Shown here: in pieces, positions 46,425 to 57,483 of the stretch
Layout: each line of letters begins with the position of its first letter
Position numbering within the stretch: position 1 is the stretch's first letter
DNA from: Vibrio kanaloae
GTDB lineage: Bacteria; Pseudomonadota; Gammaproteobacteria; Enterobacterales; Vibrionaceae
Direction of reading: 5' to 3'
NCBI RefSeq assembly: GCF_024347535.1
Contig: NZ_AP025497.1
Coordinates: 434,001-498,000 of the forward strand
Length of the DNA stretch: 64,000 nucleotides
Notes under the pieces: model-generated
Told to the model about the DNA's origin: nothing
What the model saw: the letters and a program-made list of their open reading frames with translations, nothing else
Database searches by the model: none
Position numbers and translations under genes: made by a program

Positions 46425-48041
46425 TTACGATTGGGTTTTCTCTGGTGTAAGAATTGTTGGGCCACTGTCTTTTGCAAGCTCAGGGTAATCTAACGTGTAG
46501 TGTAAGCCACGGCTCTCTTTACGTTGCATTGCACAACGAACCATTAACTCTGCAACCTGTAGCAAGTTACGCAGTTCTAACAAGTTATTCGAAACCCTGA
46601 AGTAGCTGTAGTACTCATGAGTTTCTTGTTGCAACATCTGGATACGGCGTAGTGCACGTTCTAGTCGTTTATCGGTTCGAACAATCCCCATGTAATCCCA
46701 CATGAATAGGCGTAGTTCGTGCCAGTTGTGCTGAATGATAACCTCTTCATCACTATTGGTGACTTGGCTTTCATCCCATGCTGGTAGTTCAGCACAAAGC
46801 TGAGACTGGTCGATGTTTTCAACGATGTCTTTGGCTGCCGCCCATGCGTAAACCACACATTCAAGCAGTGAGTTAGAAGCCATACGGTTCGCACCGTGTA
46901 GGCCGGTGTAGCTCACTTCACCAATCGCATATAGGTTAGTTAAGTCGGTTTGACCTTGCTTATTTACCATCACACCACCACAAGTATAGTGAGCAGCTGG
47001 TACGATAGGGATCGGCTCTTTGGTCATGTCGATACCCAAATCCATCAAACGCGTGTGGATCATTGGGAAGTGCGTGGTGATGAACTCTTCAGGTTTGTGA
47101 CTGATATCGACATACATGCAATCAGCACCTAGGCGCTTCATTTCAAAGTCAATTGCACGAGCAACTACATCACGCGGAGCCAATTCACCGCGCTCATCGA
47201 AATCTTTCATGAAGCGGGAGCCATCTGGACGACGAAGGTAGGCACCTTCACCACGCAGTGCTTCCGTTAGTAGGAAGTTGCGCGCTTCTGGGTGGAATAA
47301 GCACGTTGGGTGGAACTGGTTGAACTCAAGGTTGGCTACTCGGCAACCCGCACGCCAAGCGATAGCAATACCATCACCTGAAGAGACATCTGGGTTGGAG
47401 GTATATTGGTAAACCTTTGAAGCGCCGCCTGTTGCTAGCACAACAAATTTAGCGCGCACGGTTTCGACGTGTTCTTGGTTACGGTTCCAAATGTAGGCAC
47501 CGATAACCTTGTCTTTCGAACCACCAACCTTATCTTCAGTGATCAAATCTAGCGCATTGTGGCGCTCGAAGATTTCGATGTTTGGGTGGTTGTTGACGTT
47601 ATCTTGTAGCGAAGTTTGCATCGCCATGCCGGTGGCATCAGCAGCGTGTAGAATTCTGCGGTGGCTATGTCCACCCTCACGAGTTAGGTGATATTTTGGC
47701 TGACCTTCCGTGCTGTTCTCATCTTTATCAAATGGAACACCACCATCAATCAGCCATTGCACACACTCTTTCGCATTTTCAGCAATGAATTGAACGGTAT
47801 CTTCTTCGCATAACCCGGCCCCAGCAATTTGAGTATCCTCTACATGAGACTCAATACTGTCCGACTCATCGAACACCGCGGCGATACCACCTTGTGCGTA
47901 ATACGTCGATCCTTCGCTGCGTGGTCCTTTGCTTAATACAATTACTTTTGCATGTTCTGCTACGCGTAAAGCTAATGACAAGCCTGCCGCACCACTTCCT
48001 ACCACTAATACATCACACTGATGTTCACGGTTTGCGTTCAT
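46425..48041 (-). CDS. nadB: L-aspartate oxidase
   Basis: First step of de novo NAD synthesis: oxidises aspartate to iminoaspartate, using fumarate or oxygen. The 538-residue flavoprotein starts [20 protein letters not shown], matching the E. coli N-terminus; a longer frame adds 15 unsupported residues. FAD-binding [14 protein letters not shown], the active-site TRGGHSHRR-like [12 protein letters not shown], and NQFHPTC follow, then the helical C-terminus. It is closely related to succinate dehydrogenase flavoprotein, but the sdhE neighbour does not imply covalent FAD here. Divergent from rpoE, as in E. coli. Confidence 0.96.
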   Translation of the reverse strand: MNANREHQCDVLVVGSGAAGLSLALRVAEHAKVIVLSKGPRSEGSTYYAQGGIAAVFDESDSIESHVEDTQIAGAGLCEEDTVQFIAENAKECVQWLIDGGVPFDKDENSTEGQPKYHLTREGGHSHRRILHAADATGMAMQTSLQDNVNNHPNIEIFERHNALDLITEDKVGGSKDKVIGAYIWNRNQEHVETVRAKFVVLATGGASKVYQYTSNPDVSSGDGIAIAWRAGCRVANLEFNQFHPTCLFHPEARNFLLTEALRGEGAYLRRPDGSRFMKDFDERGELAPRDVVARAIDFEMKRLGADCMYVDISHKPEEFITTHFPMIHTRLMDLGIDMTKEPIPIVPAAHYTCGGVMVNKQGQTDLTNLYAIGEVSYTGLHGANRMASNSLLECVVYAWAAAKDIVENIDQSQLCAELPAWDESQVTNSDEEVIIQHNWHELRLFMWDYMGIVRTDKRLERALRRIQMLQQETHEYYSYFRVSNNLLELRNLLQVAELMVRCAMQRKESRGLHYTLDYPELAKDSGPTILTPEKTQS

Positions 48042-48428
48042 AAAACTTATTAAATCCCGGGCTATAGTCGAATTGTCTACACTCAATTGACTTTGTCTTG
48101 TTTTAGGAGTTGCAGTAAGACTGTTATAATCTTCTGAGTCATCCTAAAACGCTATGCAAAATCAAGATATAGACAGCTATCTAGAAATATTTAATTGCTC
48201 AATACCATTGCTTTTGCTCAAGTTTTCCCAAATTGATAGGGATAGCTATTTTCATTACATCACATTGTGAAACAATAATGGCAAATAATTTTAAGAAAGT
48301 TGGAACTTTCAGTATTTGGCTTAGTCACAATAGTGCTCTTGTAGACGGTGGTGTCAATACTACATTTCGCATAATTAGTACCCATATCTGTGAAGGTAAG
48401 GGTTATAACAATAGGAGTACCCGCTCGA
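48042..48428. other. Divergent nadB/rpoE regulatory region
   Basis: 387 bp with no gene. It carries a 9-bp inverted repeat GTTTTAGGA (48100-48108) / TCCTAAAAC (48142-48150) that brackets an AT-rich TTATAATC core, probably in the nadB promoter area, and the sigma-E promoter of rpoE at 48302-48329. Confidence 0.65.
48302..48329 (+). promoter_or_regulatory. Sigma-E autoregulatory promoter of rpoE
   Basis: GGAACTT (-35, 48302-48308), a 16-bp spacer and TCACA (-10, 48325-48329) match the sigma-E consensus GGAACTT-N15/16-TCNNA. It lies about 100 bp upstream of rpoE, as expected for the known positive feedback on this operon. Confidence 0.82.
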
Positions 48429-49007
48429 ATGAACGAGCAGCTAACCGATCAAGTGTTGATTGAGCGAGTTCAGAGTGGAGATAAGCAGGCGTTTAACTTA
48501 TTAGTGGTTAAGTATCAAAATAAAGTCTGTAATCTTATCTCTCGATACGTGAATAATTCCGGTGATGTACCTGATGTAGCACAAGAAGCTTTTATTAAAG
48601 CCTACCGCGCGATACCTAACTTTCGTGGCGAGAGTGCCTTCTATACATGGCTGTATCGAATTGCCGTGAACACCGCTAAAAATCATATCGTTGCCCAGGG
48701 CCGCAGGCCACCAGCAACGGATGTAGATGCAGAAGATGCAGAATATTACGAAACAGGCAGCGCGTTAAAAGAAATATCGAACCCTGAGAACTTAACGCTG
48801 TCAAAAGAGTTGAAACAAGTTGTTTTTGGTGCGATTGAAGCGCTACCAGAAGACTTAAAAACTGCAATGACGCTGCGTGAGCTCGAAGGTTTGAGCTACG
48901 AAGAGATTGCAGAAGTAATGGATTGCCCTGTAGGAACCGTACGTTCGCGTATTTTCCGAGCTCGTGAAGCGGTGGAAAAGAAAATTAAACCTCTTTTGCA
49001 ACGCTAG
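48429..49007 (+). CDS. rpoE: RNA polymerase sigma-E factor
   Basis: Extracytoplasmic-function sigma factor for envelope stress, 192 residues starting MNEQLTDQVLIERVQSGDKQ. Region 2 contains DVPDVAQEAFIKAYRAIPNF and the -10 reading FYTWLYRIAVNTAKN; region 4 has LRELEGLSYEEIAEVMDCP and GTVRSRIFRAREAVEK. A longer frame begins 39 bp upstream without support. First gene of rpoE-rseA-rseB-rseC, under a sigma-E-type promoter. Its activity is held down by RseA and RseB encoded next. Confidence 0.98.
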   Translation: MNEQLTDQVLIERVQSGDKQAFNLLVVKYQNKVCNLISRYVNNSGDVPDVAQEAFIKAYRAIPNFRGESAFYTWLYRIAVNTAKNHIVAQGRRPPATDVDAEDAEYYETGSALKEISNPENLTLSKELKQVVFGAIEALPEDLKTAMTLRELEGLSYEEIAEVMDCPVGTVRSRIFRAREAVEKKIKPLLQR

Positions 49008-49033
49008 AACTTGTAATAATTATGGTGAAAATA

Positions 49034-49657
49034 ATGGCTGATAAAGAAAAGCTTTCGGCACTCATGGATGGTGAAACGATCGATAAAGCTCTCATAGTAG
49101 ATCTTGAATCTGATCAAGAAAGCATGAATACCTGGCAGAGTTACCATTTAATTGGTGACGTGATGCGTGGGGATGCGCCAGAAACGAAAGATTGGAACAT
49201 TGCTGACAGTGTGGCAGCGGCGCTTGAAGCCGAGCCTGCGCATAGTGCAATGCCAAACCTGCACCAAGTGAATGTTGAACCTACGGTTGCTCCAATCGAA
49301 GAGCAACCAAAGCCTCAGCAAGCGAAACGTCAGCTTCCTGCATGGCTACAACAGTTTGGACAAGTTGCCGTGGCAGCGTGTGTTTCATTAGCGGTTGTAT
49401 TAGGTGTTCAGCAGTATGGTGGTAGCGATCCAGCAGCACCAGAGCAGTTACCTGTATTACAGACGATTCCATTTGCGGGCTCTGCAGAACCAGTAAGCCT
49501 AACGCGAGACTCTGTTTCTAAGCCTGTATCTGAGGCTAATTTACAAGAACAACGTAAACGCGTTCATGCATTGCTGGAAGATTATGAACTGCAGTTAAGA
49601 TTAAACGGTGACGCATCATCAATGGAAGATGCACATTTAGAATCGGATATTGAATGA
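49034..49657 (+). CDS. rseA: Anti-sigma-E factor RseA
   Basis: Inner-membrane anti-sigma factor, 207 residues. The cytoplasmic N-terminal domain (KEKLSALMDGETIDKALI, WQSYHLIGDVMRG) binds sigma E; a single membrane helix lies near residue 110-128 (VAVAACVSLAVVLGVQQYG), and the periplasmic tail binds RseB and is cut by DegS. The ATG at 49034 has GGTGA upstream; one 12 bp earlier has none. The gene overlaps rseB by four bases (ATGA). Confidence 0.95.
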   Translation: MADKEKLSALMDGETIDKALIVDLESDQESMNTWQSYHLIGDVMRGDAPETKDWNIADSVAAALEAEPAHSAMPNLHQVNVEPTVAPIEEQPKPQQAKRQLPAWLQQFGQVAVAACVSLAVVLGVQQYGGSDPAAPEQLPVLQTIPFAGSAEPVSLTRDSVSKPVSEANLQEQRKRVHALLEDYELQLRLNGDASSMEDAHLESDIE

Positions 49658-50616
49658 AGAAAATCCTGGTCAGTGCACTGACACTGTTCAGCTTGATGTC
49701 TCCAACAGCCTTTGCAGAAGAACTCTCTGCAAAGGCGTTATTGCATCAAATGAATGAGGCCAGTCAGCATCTAAATTACGAACTCTCTTATATATTGATA
49801 AAGAAGAGCAGTATTGAGCCTCTGCTTTATCGTCATGCAGTTAACGACGATCAACAGCTCGCACACCTTGTTTATCTCAGTGGCCCTGTGCGTGAAGTCA
49901 TTCGACGTGGCAATGAAGTTAGCTACGTCGAGCCGGGGACTGAGCCATTTACTATTTTGTCTGGCAGTATGGTTGCCCCTGTCATTCCGATGATTAATAG
50001 AGATATCGATTCTCTTAACCGGTACTACGACTTCGTAAAAGTTGGGCGATCTCGTGAAGCGGGGAGCACAACACAAGTATTACGCGTGGTGCCGAAAGAT
50101 GGCCTTCGTTATTCTTACGTAGTTTGGGTCGACGAGAAAACTCATCTTCCTTTGCGTGCCGATCTTTTGGATCGTGATGGCGAAGTGCTAGAACAGTACC
50201 GAACTATCTCTTACGTGGTGAATGATAAGATCGCAGAAGCAATGGGTGGCTTGAATCAAGTTAAACTGCCGAAGGTTTTGTCATTACCAGAAGGCTTAGT
50301 GAGTGAAACTAACTGGCAAGCTTCTTGGATTCCTGAAGGATTTAAGTCAAAAGAGCTTAGCCGTTATCAAATGGCGGTGACCGAAAAAATGGTTGAGAGT
50401 CAACTTTTCAGTGATGGGTTGTTTAGTTTTTCGGTGTATATCGCCGACAAAGATGAGCACTCATTGAAAGGGCAATTGGTACGTCAAGGGCGCAGAACCT
50501 TACATAGTTTAGTGATGGGCAACAGGGAAGTATCTGTAGTCGGCGATATTCCGCCTGCAACGGCTAAGCGTATCGCTCAATCAGTCACGTTCAATAACTC
50601 GGTACCAGTGCAATGA
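49654..50616 (+). CDS. rseB: Sigma-E regulatory protein RseB
   Basis: Periplasmic protein (signal peptide to about residue 21, TAFAEE) that shields RseA from DegS and senses lipopolysaccharide and mislocalised lipoproteins. The 320-residue MucB/RseB protein has a lipid-binding-like N-terminal half (ALLHQMNEASQHLNYELSYI, ILSGSMVAPVIPM) and a smaller C-terminal domain (DGLFSFSVYIADK, GNREVSVVGDIPPATAKRIA). Both ends overlap neighbours by ATGA, showing tight coupling. Confidence 0.95.
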   Translation: MKKILVSALTLFSLMSPTAFAEELSAKALLHQMNEASQHLNYELSYILIKKSSIEPLLYRHAVNDDQQLAHLVYLSGPVREVIRRGNEVSYVEPGTEPFTILSGSMVAPVIPMINRDIDSLNRYYDFVKVGRSREAGSTTQVLRVVPKDGLRYSYVVWVDEKTHLPLRADLLDRDGEVLEQYRTISYVVNDKIAEAMGGLNQVKLPKVLSLPEGLVSETNWQASWIPEGFKSKELSRYQMAVTEKMVESQLFSDGLFSFSVYIADKDEHSLKGQLVRQGRRTLHSLVMGNREVSVVGDIPPATAKRIAQSVTFNNSVPVQ

Positions 50617-51083
50617 TGACCGCGTTGGCGACCGTTAGCTCAGTCGAGCAAAAAGGTAAGCAATATTTTGTTCAACTGAGCTGCGAACAGCAAACCAGTT
50701 GCAGTAGTTGCTCTTCTCAAAAAAGCTGCGGAACCGGTATCGTCACCAAGGCCGTTGGCAATAAAGCTTTGTTTTGGCAGTTTAAAACCAAAAGCCTTGT
50801 TAAAGCCGGACAAATTGTAGAGATAGGCTTCCCAGAAAAAAGTCTGCTTCAGTCGGCGGCTATTGTTTACCTCGTCCCACTTTTCATGTTGATAATTGGT
50901 GCTGGCCTTGGACAGCTCTTGTTACAACCCTTGCTCCAAGGGGGCGAAGGGGTTGTTATACTCTGTGCTGCACTATTTACCACTGCTGGTATTGCCTTGG
51001 CGAAGCGGTTAGCCAAACCAATGGAAGACAAATCCAAGCAAGAAGTCGTCTTGATTCGAATTCTAGGTGAGTCTCTCGTCTAA
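50613..51083 (+). CDS. rseC: RseC family membrane protein
   Basis: A 156-residue inner-membrane protein. A Cys-rich N-terminal cytoplasmic part (CEQQTSCSSC, SQKSCGTGIV) is followed by two helices (AAIVYLVPLFMLIIGAGLG, GVVILCAALFTTAGIALAK). RseC has a mild positive effect on sigma E in E. coli; relatives (RnfE/RsxC partner SoxR-reducing system) suggest a redox link. Last gene of the rpoE operon, overlapping rseB by four bases. Confidence 0.93.
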   Translation: MMTALATVSSVEQKGKQYFVQLSCEQQTSCSSCSSQKSCGTGIVTKAVGNKALFWQFKTKSLVKAGQIVEIGFPEKSLLQSAAIVYLVPLFMLIIGAGLGQLLLQPLLQGGEGVVILCAALFTTAGIALAKRLAKPMEDKSKQEVVLIRILGESLV

Positions 51084-51220
51084 TTTATGATGCGTCTTGC
51101 CCTTAAATTGGGTAGAATCTGCCAACTTGATTGAAATGCCGCCACCAATGCTAATATTAGGTTGGAAGCATAGCGGCTTTCTTATTATCCCTATACAAAG
51201 AGTTTAGTCATACCAAGCCT

Positions 51221-53014
51221 ATGAAGCACATTCGTAATTTTTCGATTATCGCCCACATCGACCACGGTAAGTCGACCCTTTCTGACCGCTTAATCCAAGT
51301 TTGTGGAGGATTAAGTGAACGTGAGATGGCAGCTCAAGTCCTCGATTCTATGGATATAGAACGCGAACGTGGTATTACAATTAAAGCGCAGAGTGTGACT
51401 TTAGATTATAAAGCTAAAGATGGAGAAACTTACCAACTTAACTTTATCGACACCCCTGGACACGTAGACTTTTCTTATGAAGTATCTCGCTCTCTAGCGG
51501 CTTGTGAAGGCGCGCTACTTGTAGTAGATGCTGGCCAAGGTGTTGAAGCACAAACTCTAGCAAACTGTTACACAGCAATCGAAATGGAGCTGGAAGTGGT
51601 GCCAATCTTGAACAAGATTGACCTACCCGCAGCTGAACCAGAACGTGTTGCTGAAGAAATCGAAGAGATCGTTGGCATCGATGCGATGGAAGCGACTCGC
51701 TGTTCTGCGAAAACAGGGGTAGGTGTTGACGATGTTCTAGAAAACATCGTAACGGCTATTCCACCACCGGAAGGTGATCCAGATGCGCCTCTACAAGCCC
51801 TTATTATTGACTCTTGGTTCGATAACTACCTTGGCGTAGTTTCTTTGGTACGTATCAAAAACGGTAAGCTGAAGAAGAACGACAAGATTAAAGTCATGTC
51901 GACAGACCAAGTTTGGGGAGTTGACCGTCTAGGTATCTTCACACCTAAGCGAATCGACACCACTGAGCTGAATACTGGCGAGGTAGGTTGGGTTGTTTGT
52001 GGCATTAAAGACATTCTAGGTGCGCCTGTTGGTGATACCTTGACGCTTGCTAAAGGTGGCTGTACTGAACGTCTACCTGGTTTCCAAAAAGTGAAGCCTC
52101 AGGTATACGCAGGCCTGTTCCCTGTTTCATCTGATGACTACGAAAACTTCCGTGACGCACTAGGCAAACTAAGCCTGAATGATGCATCACTGTTCTACGA
52201 ACCAGAAAGTTCAGCAGCACTTGGCTTTGGTTTCCGTTGTGGCTTCTTAGGAATGCTTCACATGGAGATCATCCAAGAGCGTCTAGAACGTGAATACGAC
52301 CTAGATCTAATCACGACTGCTCCAACAGTTGTGTATGAAGTTGTAAAAACAGATAAAACCGTTCTGTACGTTGATAGCCCGGCTAAACTGCCAGCGGTTA
52401 ATGACCTCGAAGAAATTCGTGAACCAATTGCACGCTGTAATATTTTGGTACCTTCGGACTACCTAGGTAACGTAATCACACTGTGTGTTGAGAAGCGTGG
52501 CGTACAAGTAGATATGGTTTACCACGGCAACCAAGTTGCTGTGACGTACGATCTTCCTATGGCAGAAGTGGTTCTAGACTTCTTCGACCGTCTGAAGTCA
52601 ACGTCTCGCGGTTACGCATCATTGGATTACAACTTCCAACGCTACGAGCCATCAAACATGGTACGTGTAGATGTATTGTTGAATGGTGAAACGGTTGATG
52701 CACTAGCGATCATTACGCACAAAGACATTGCTCAGTCTCGTGGTCGTCTACTGGTAGAGAAGATGAAAGAGTTCATCCCTCGTCAGATGTTCGATATTGC
52801 GATTCAAGCTGCGATTGGTAACCACATCATTGCTCGTTCTACAGTGAAACAACTGCGTAAGAACGTAATCGCAAAATGTTACGGTGGTGATATCAGTCGT
52901 AAGAAGAAACTTCTTAAGAAACAAAAAGAAGGTAAGAAGCGTATGAAGCAGATCGGTAACGTTGAACTGCCTCAAGAAGCTTTCCTTGCCATCCTTCACG
53001 TTGGAAAAGACTAG
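51221..53014 (+). CDS. lepA: Elongation factor 4 (LepA)
   Basis: Ribosome-associated GTPase of 597 residues, involved in initiation/assembly and reported to back-translocate ribosomes. G1 [16 protein letters not shown], the switch [11 protein letters not shown]3 DTPGHVDF and G4 LNKIDLP are followed by EF-G-like domains and the LepA-specific C-terminal domain ([20 protein letters not shown]). It precedes lepB with a 244-bp gap containing a hairpin, so lepB may be controlled separately. Confidence 0.97.
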   Translation: MKHIRNFSIIAHIDHGKSTLSDRLIQVCGGLSEREMAAQVLDSMDIERERGITIKAQSVTLDYKAKDGETYQLNFIDTPGHVDFSYEVSRSLAACEGALLVVDAGQGVEAQTLANCYTAIEMELEVVPILNKIDLPAAEPERVAEEIEEIVGIDAMEATRCSAKTGVGVDDVLENIVTAIPPPEGDPDAPLQALIIDSWFDNYLGVVSLVRIKNGKLKKNDKIKVMSTDQVWGVDRLGIFTPKRIDTTELNTGEVGWVVCGIKDILGAPVGDTLTLAKGGCTERLPGFQKVKPQVYAGLFPVSSDDYENFRDALGKLSLNDASLFYEPESSAALGFGFRCGFLGMLHMEIIQERLEREYDLDLITTAPTVVYEVVKTDKTVLYVDSPAKLPAVNDLEEIREPIARCNILVPSDYLGNVITLCVEKRGVQVDMVYHGNQVAVTYDLPMAEVVLDFFDRLKSTSRGYASLDYNFQRYEPSNMVRVDVLLNGETVDALAIITHKDIAQSRGRLLVEKMKEFIPRQMFDIAIQAAIGNHIIARSTVKQLRKNVIAKCYGGDISRKKKLLKKQKEGKKRMKQIGNVELPQEAFLAILHVGKD

Positions 53015-53195
53015 GTATCAATCGCACTAACTATCTGCTGAACATTACTGGTTAAATCGTTTATTTCTTTGTTGCAAAGATTGCAATTAGGTCCACTAGT
53101 CACTGCACTTTACGCCTAGAACTAAGCGATGTTTCCTGCGTAATCTTCCTAGCATTTAGTCAGCATGATTGATACAAATTAGAAATATTAAGTAG

Positions 53196-53232
53196 AGTGA
53201 AAGGGTTATACTCTTTCACTTTCGTTATTTTT
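53196..53232 (+). terminator. Hairpin with T-rich tail between lepA and lepB
   Basis: AGTGAAAG/CTTTCACT stem with a 9-nt loop, followed by TTCGTTATTTTT. A weak terminator or attenuator; the T-run is interrupted. Confidence 0.5.
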
Positions 53233-53258
53233 AAAGAAATGAAATTTAAGGGATATCA

Positions 53259-54155
53259 ATGGCTAATACATTTTCACTTATCTTAGTGATCGTAACTCTA
53301 GTGACTGGCATTGTATGGGCGTTGGAAAAGTGGTTGTGGGCAAAGAAGCGCCAGCAGAAACTGGCTGCCGTTGAAGCACAATCGACAGGCCTAGACGCTG
53401 AAACGAGCGCAAAAGTTACGGCTCAGCCTTGGTGGGTTGAGAACAGTGTTTCCATTTTCCCGGTCATTGCATTTGTTTTGATTCTGCGTTCATTTATTTA
53501 TGAACCGTTTCAGATCCCGTCTGGCTCGATGATGCCAACTCTTTTGGTGGGTGACTTTATCTTGGTAGAGAAGTACGCGTACGGTCTAAAAGACCCGGTA
53601 TGGCGTACTCAACTGGTTGAAACGGGCAAACCAGAACGTGGTGATTCAATCGTATTTAAGTACCCACCTCAGCCTAGTATCGACTACATCAAGCGTGTTG
53701 TTGGTATGCCGGGTGACACCATTCGTTACAGCAGTCGTAAAGAGATCTGCATTCAAGCGAAGGGTACAAGTAGCTGTGATCCAGTGAAACTAAGTCACGT
53801 TGAAGAAAGCCAATTTGTTCAAGATGGTGTGCCTCTAATTCAGCTGAATGAACAGCTTGGAGACGTAGAGCACCAAATTTTAGTTAACCCATTACGCCGT
53901 GATCGTGTGCAAGCATATCAGCCTCGCAATGGTGTTAACGAGTGGGTTGTTCCAGAGGGGCAGTACTTTGTGATGGGTGATAACCGTGACAACAGTGCCG
54001 ATAGCCGTTACTGGGGCTTTGTCCCTGAAGCAAACCTTGTTGGTAAAGCCGTTGCTATTTGGATCAGCTTCGAATTTGAACATGGTTCAGACAGTGTACT
54101 TCCAACATGGATTCCTACTGGTGTGCGTTTTAATCGCATCGGTGGGATTCATTAA
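53259..54155 (+). CDS. lepB: Signal peptidase I
   Basis: Inner-membrane protease that removes signal peptides from exported proteins. 298 residues with a membrane helix at about 4-21 and a second near 63-78. The catalytic Ser is about residue 90 ([10 protein letters not shown]) and the general-base Lys about 145 ([12 protein letters not shown]); [14 protein letters not shown] is the box E signature near the C-terminus. Followed 26 bp later by rnc, then era, the conserved lepB-rnc-era order. Confidence 0.97.
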   Translation: MANTFSLILVIVTLVTGIVWALEKWLWAKKRQQKLAAVEAQSTGLDAETSAKVTAQPWWVENSVSIFPVIAFVLILRSFIYEPFQIPSGSMMPTLLVGDFILVEKYAYGLKDPVWRTQLVETGKPERGDSIVFKYPPQPSIDYIKRVVGMPGDTIRYSSRKEICIQAKGTSSCDPVKLSHVEESQFVQDGVPLIQLNEQLGDVEHQILVNPLRRDRVQAYQPRNGVNEWVVPEGQYFVMGDNRDNSADSRYWGFVPEANLVGKAVAIWISFEFEHGSDSVLPTWIPTGVRFNRIGGIH

Positions 54156-54181
54156 TCGATCAATTAACACATCGAGAGAGC

Positions 54182-54859
54182 ATGAATTCTCCAATTGATA
54201 AACTAGAGAGAAAGATTGGCTATCAGTTTAATGATGCCGATCTTATCCACTTGGCGCTGACTCACCGCAGCGCCGCAGGTAAACATAACGAACGTCTTGA
54301 GTTTCTGGGCGATTCAATTTTAAGTTTTGTTATCGCTGATGATCTTTACCACCGTTTTCCTAAGGTAAACGAAGGTGACATGAGCCGTATGCGTGCAACA
54401 CTAGTGCGTGGTCATACATTGGCTGAACTAGGTCGTGAATTCGAACTAGGAGATTACTTAAAATTAGGTCCAGGTGAGTTGAAGAGTGGCGGTTTCCGTC
54501 GTGATTCTATTCTAGCGGATGCGGTTGAAGCGATCATCGGCGCTGTCTATTTAGATAGTGATACCGAGACGGTTCGCGGCATTATTTTAAGCTGGTACCA
54601 ATCTCGCCTAGATGCTATTCAGCCTGGAGTATCTCAAAAAGATCCAAAAACTCGCCTTCAAGAGTTTTTACAAGGTCGAAGAAATCCTCTACCTGTCTAC
54701 ACAGTGACTAATATTAAAGGTGAAGCACACAACCAAGAGTTTACGGTTGAGTGTGAAGTGGCAGGTGTGGATAAACCTGTTATCGGTAAAGGCACTAGCC
54801 GCCGCAAGGCAGAGCAAGCGGCTGCTGAAACAGCATTAGAGCAACTAAGCAATGTCTGA
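54182..54859 (+). CDS. rnc: Ribonuclease III
   Basis: Double-stranded RNA endonuclease for rRNA processing and mRNA decay. 225 residues: RNase III domain with signature [13 protein letters not shown] and a C-terminal double-stranded RNA-binding domain ([31 protein letters not shown]). Its last eight bases overlap era, consistent with an operon. The E. coli rnc transcript is cleaved by RNase III itself; I did not test for the site here. Confidence 0.97.
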   Translation: MNSPIDKLERKIGYQFNDADLIHLALTHRSAAGKHNERLEFLGDSILSFVIADDLYHRFPKVNEGDMSRMRATLVRGHTLAELGREFELGDYLKLGPGELKSGGFRRDSILADAVEAIIGAVYLDSDTETVRGIILSWYQSRLDAIQPGVSQKDPKTRLQEFLQGRRNPLPVYTVTNIKGEAHNQEFTVECEVAGVDKPVIGKGTSRRKAEQAAAETALEQLSNV

Positions 54860-55823
54860 TAACAACCAAGATTTCGATATCGATGCATTTTTTTCATCTG
54901 ATAGCAAAAAAACGGGCCTACCGGAAAACCAGCACTGTGGCTTCATCGCTATTGTCGGTCGCCCAAACGTAGGTAAATCGACGCTTCTGAACCATATTCT
55001 GGGGCAGAAGATTTCTATTACATCACGTAAACCACAGACGACACGTCACCGTATTATGGGCGTTGAAACTGAGGGTGATTACCAAGCGATCTTTGTTGAT
55101 ACTCCTGGACTTCATATTGAAGAAAAGCGTGCAATCAACCGTTTGATGAACCGTGCGGCGAACAGTTCTTTGAGTGATGTGAACCTAGTCTTCTTCCTTG
55201 TGGATGGAACACACTGGACTGACGACGATGAAATGGTTCTGAACAAACTGAAGAAGACTGACTTCCCAGTTGTACTTTGCATTAACAAAGTTGATAACGT
55301 TCAGGATCGTACTAACGTCATGCAGCATATGATGGAAGTCTCTAAAAAGATGGAATTCGTTGATGTTGTGCCAATCTCGGCGAAGCAAGGTAAAAACATT
55401 GATGTACTGCGTAAGCATGTACGTGAGCATTTACCAAAAGCGACCCATCACTTCCCTGAAGAGTACGTGACGGATCGCTCGCAGCGCTTTATGGCGTCTG
55501 AGATTATCCGTGAAAAGCTGATGAGATTCACAGGCGAAGAGCTACCTTATTCAGTAACGGTTGAAATAGAGCGCTTCGATTACAACCCAGACAACGATGG
55601 CTTCCACATCAACGCCCTGATTCTTGTTGAACGAACGGGTCAAAAGAAAATGGTGATTGGTAAAGCGGGCGAGAAGATCAAAACGATTGGTCGTGAAGCG
55701 CGTATTGATATGGAAGATCTATTTGGCCGTAAGGTTTACTTAGAAACTTGGGTCAAGGTTAAATCGGGTTGGGCTGATGATGAGCGTGCACTTCGTTCAT
55801 TAGGTTACATCGACGATCTATAA
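54852..55823 (+). CDS. era: GTPase Era
   Basis: Essential GTPase for 30S subunit assembly, binding the 3' end of 16S rRNA. The 323-residue protein has G1 [14 protein letters not shown], the switch [12 protein letters not shown]3 VDTPGLH and G4 CINKVDN, then a C-terminal KH domain ([15 protein letters not shown]). It overlaps rnc. The N-terminal extension of about 25 acidic residues ([15 protein letters not shown]) is slightly longer than in E. coli. A terminator-like hairpin separates it from recO. Confidence 0.97.
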   Translation: MSDNNQDFDIDAFFSSDSKKTGLPENQHCGFIAIVGRPNVGKSTLLNHILGQKISITSRKPQTTRHRIMGVETEGDYQAIFVDTPGLHIEEKRAINRLMNRAANSSLSDVNLVFFLVDGTHWTDDDEMVLNKLKKTDFPVVLCINKVDNVQDRTNVMQHMMEVSKKMEFVDVVPISAKQGKNIDVLRKHVREHLPKATHHFPEEYVTDRSQRFMASEIIREKLMRFTGEELPYSVTVEIERFDYNPDNDGFHINALILVERTGQKKMVIGKAGEKIKTIGREARIDMEDLFGRKVYLETWVKVKSGWADDERALRSLGYIDDL

Positions 55824-55876
55824 TATATTGAACGTCACTTTCTGATATCACGAAAGTTGAACTTAATATAATTTCT

Positions 55877-55902
55877 AGAGAGAGTGCGAACTCTCTCTTT
55901 TT
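55877..55902 (+). terminator. Terminator between era and recO
   Basis: Perfect 9-bp stem AGAGAGAGT/ACTCTCTCT closed by a GCGA tetraloop and followed by T5, 54 bp after era and 24 bp before the recO start. It is likely to reduce, not abolish, transcription into recO. Confidence 0.8.
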
Positions 55903-55925
55903 GTATCTGTAAGAAGGGTAAGTGA

Positions 55926-56654
55926 TTGAGCGAAGGTTTACATCGATGCTTTGTGTTGCACCGTCGACCATACAGTGAGTCGAGTCTGATTTTGGACGTC
56001 TTCAGCGAAGAGTTCGGTCGGGTGACCTTGATGTCTAAAGGCGCTCGAAGCAAGCGTTCCAATTTGAAAGGTGCATTACAACCTTTTACGCCGCTATTGC
56101 TAAAGTGGTCTGGCAACAGTTCAATGAAAACCTTACGTCAAGCTGAGCCAATTAGTTTAGGGCTTCCTCTTACGGGGATAAACTTGTATTCAGCGATGTA
56201 CGTGAATGAGCTGATTGGTCGAGTGTTGATGGCCGAAGTACCAATGCCTGCACTTTTTCATGACTATCTTCATGCTTTAACAGAACTGGCCCATAATGAA
56301 AATCCGGAGCCAGCATTGCGTCGTTTTGAGTTGGCTCTACTATCCGCGATGGGATATGGCGTCGACTTTTTGCATTGCGCTGGTAGCGGTGAACTGGTCG
56401 CGCCAAACATGACTTATCGATACCGAGAACAGAAAGGTTTTATTGCTTCAGTGCGTCGAGATAATCTGACATTTATGGGCGATGAACTTATCGCAATCAG
56501 CGAGCGTAGGTTTATCACTAAAGAACAGTTAAAAGCAGCAAAACGCTTTACACGCATAGCCTTAAAGCCGTATCTTGGCGGCAAACCATTAAAAAGCAGA
56601 GAGCTATTTATGCCAACAATAGCCCTCTCTAGAGCACGGAGTATTGGAAAATGA
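55926..56654 (+). CDS. recO: DNA repair protein RecO
   Basis: RecFOR-pathway protein that loads RecA on SSB-coated DNA and anneals strands. 242 residues with the N-terminal OB-fold ([39 protein letters not shown]) and a helical C-terminal half ([20 protein letters not shown]). The start is TTG, placed by AGAAGGG about ten bases upstream and by the family N-terminus; no ATG or GTG gives a full-length product. The stop overlaps pdxJ by four bases. Confidence 0.95.
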   Translation: MSEGLHRCFVLHRRPYSESSLILDVFSEEFGRVTLMSKGARSKRSNLKGALQPFTPLLLKWSGNSSMKTLRQAEPISLGLPLTGINLYSAMYVNELIGRVLMAEVPMPALFHDYLHALTELAHNENPEPALRRFELALLSAMGYGVDFLHCAGSGELVAPNMTYRYREQKGFIASVRRDNLTFMGDELIAISERRFITKEQLKAAKRFTRIALKPYLGGKPLKSRELFMPTIALSRARSIGK

Positions 56655-57388
56655 GCTCAATCCTTTTAGGCGTTAATATCGATCATATTGCAACACTACG
56701 TAATGCACGTGGGACTAAATACCCAGATCCAGTACATGCAGCTGAGATTGCTGAACGTGCAGGCGCTGATGGCATTACCATCCATTTACGTGAAGATCGT
56801 CGCCATATCGTTGATCGTGATGTGCGTATTCTGGCTGAAACTATTCAAACGCGAATGAATTTAGAGATGGCTGTGACGGACGAAATGGTTCAAATTGCAC
56901 TCGATACTAATCCTGAGTTCGTTTGCTTGGTTCCTGAGAAACGTGAAGAGCTGACCACTGAAGGTGGCTTAGACGTTGTCGGCCAACTTGAAAAGATCAA
57001 AGCGGCGACGGAAAAACTGTCAGCTGCAGGTATTAAGGTGTCGCTATTTATTGATGCGGATCGTCAGCAAATCGATGCAGCTAAAGTATGTGGTGCGCCG
57101 TTCATTGAGCTTCATACTGGTCATTACGCTGATGCGAAAACAGAAGAAGATCAGCAAGATGAACTGAAAAAGATTGCAGCTGGCGCAAGCTATGCTGACG
57201 ATCTTGGTATCACTGTCAATGCGGGTCATGGCCTGACTTACCACAACGTAGCACCTATTGCGGCGCTTCCTGAGATTTATGAGCTGAATATTGGCCACTC
57301 GATCATGGGACGTGCTGTCTTTGATGGCTTGAACAGAGCCGTTGCAGATATGAAATCTGTTATGGAAACAGCACGTAATAACAAGTAG
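56651..57388 (+). CDS. pdxJ: Pyridoxine 5'-phosphate synthase
   Basis: Last ring-closing step of pyridoxine phosphate synthesis, joining 1-deoxyxylulose-5-phosphate with the PdxA product. 245 residues, TIM barrel: [17 protein letters not shown] at the start, [24 protein letters not shown] and the phosphate site [11 protein letters not shown]. Uses the pathway that begins with epd in this window. Overlaps recO by four bases (ATGA). Followed by repeats before acpS. Confidence 0.97.
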   Translation: MSSILLGVNIDHIATLRNARGTKYPDPVHAAEIAERAGADGITIHLREDRRHIVDRDVRILAETIQTRMNLEMAVTDEMVQIALDTNPEFVCLVPEKREELTTEGGLDVVGQLEKIKAATEKLSAAGIKVSLFIDADRQQIDAAKVCGAPFIELHTGHYADAKTEEDQQDELKKIAAGASYADDLGITVNAGHGLTYHNVAPIAALPEIYELNIGHSIMGRAVFDGLNRAVADMKSVMETARNNK

Positions 57389-57478
57389 TTAGGTAAGCGG
57401 TAACTTAGGTAAGCGGTAACCATAAGCGACAAATTGAGTCGTAGCATGTTGAGTAGTAACGAGTTGAGTAGTAAAGGT
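57389..57478. repeat. Two sets of short tandem repeats between pdxJ and acpS
   Basis: Directly after the pdxJ stop codon TTAGGTAAGCGGTAAC occurs twice in perfect tandem (57389-57404, 57405-57420). Then three 15-bp units starting TTGAGT[C/A]GTA follow at 57434, 57449 and 57464, up to the acpS start. The spacer consists almost entirely of repeats. Confidence 0.9.
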
Positions 57479-57483
57479 TAATA

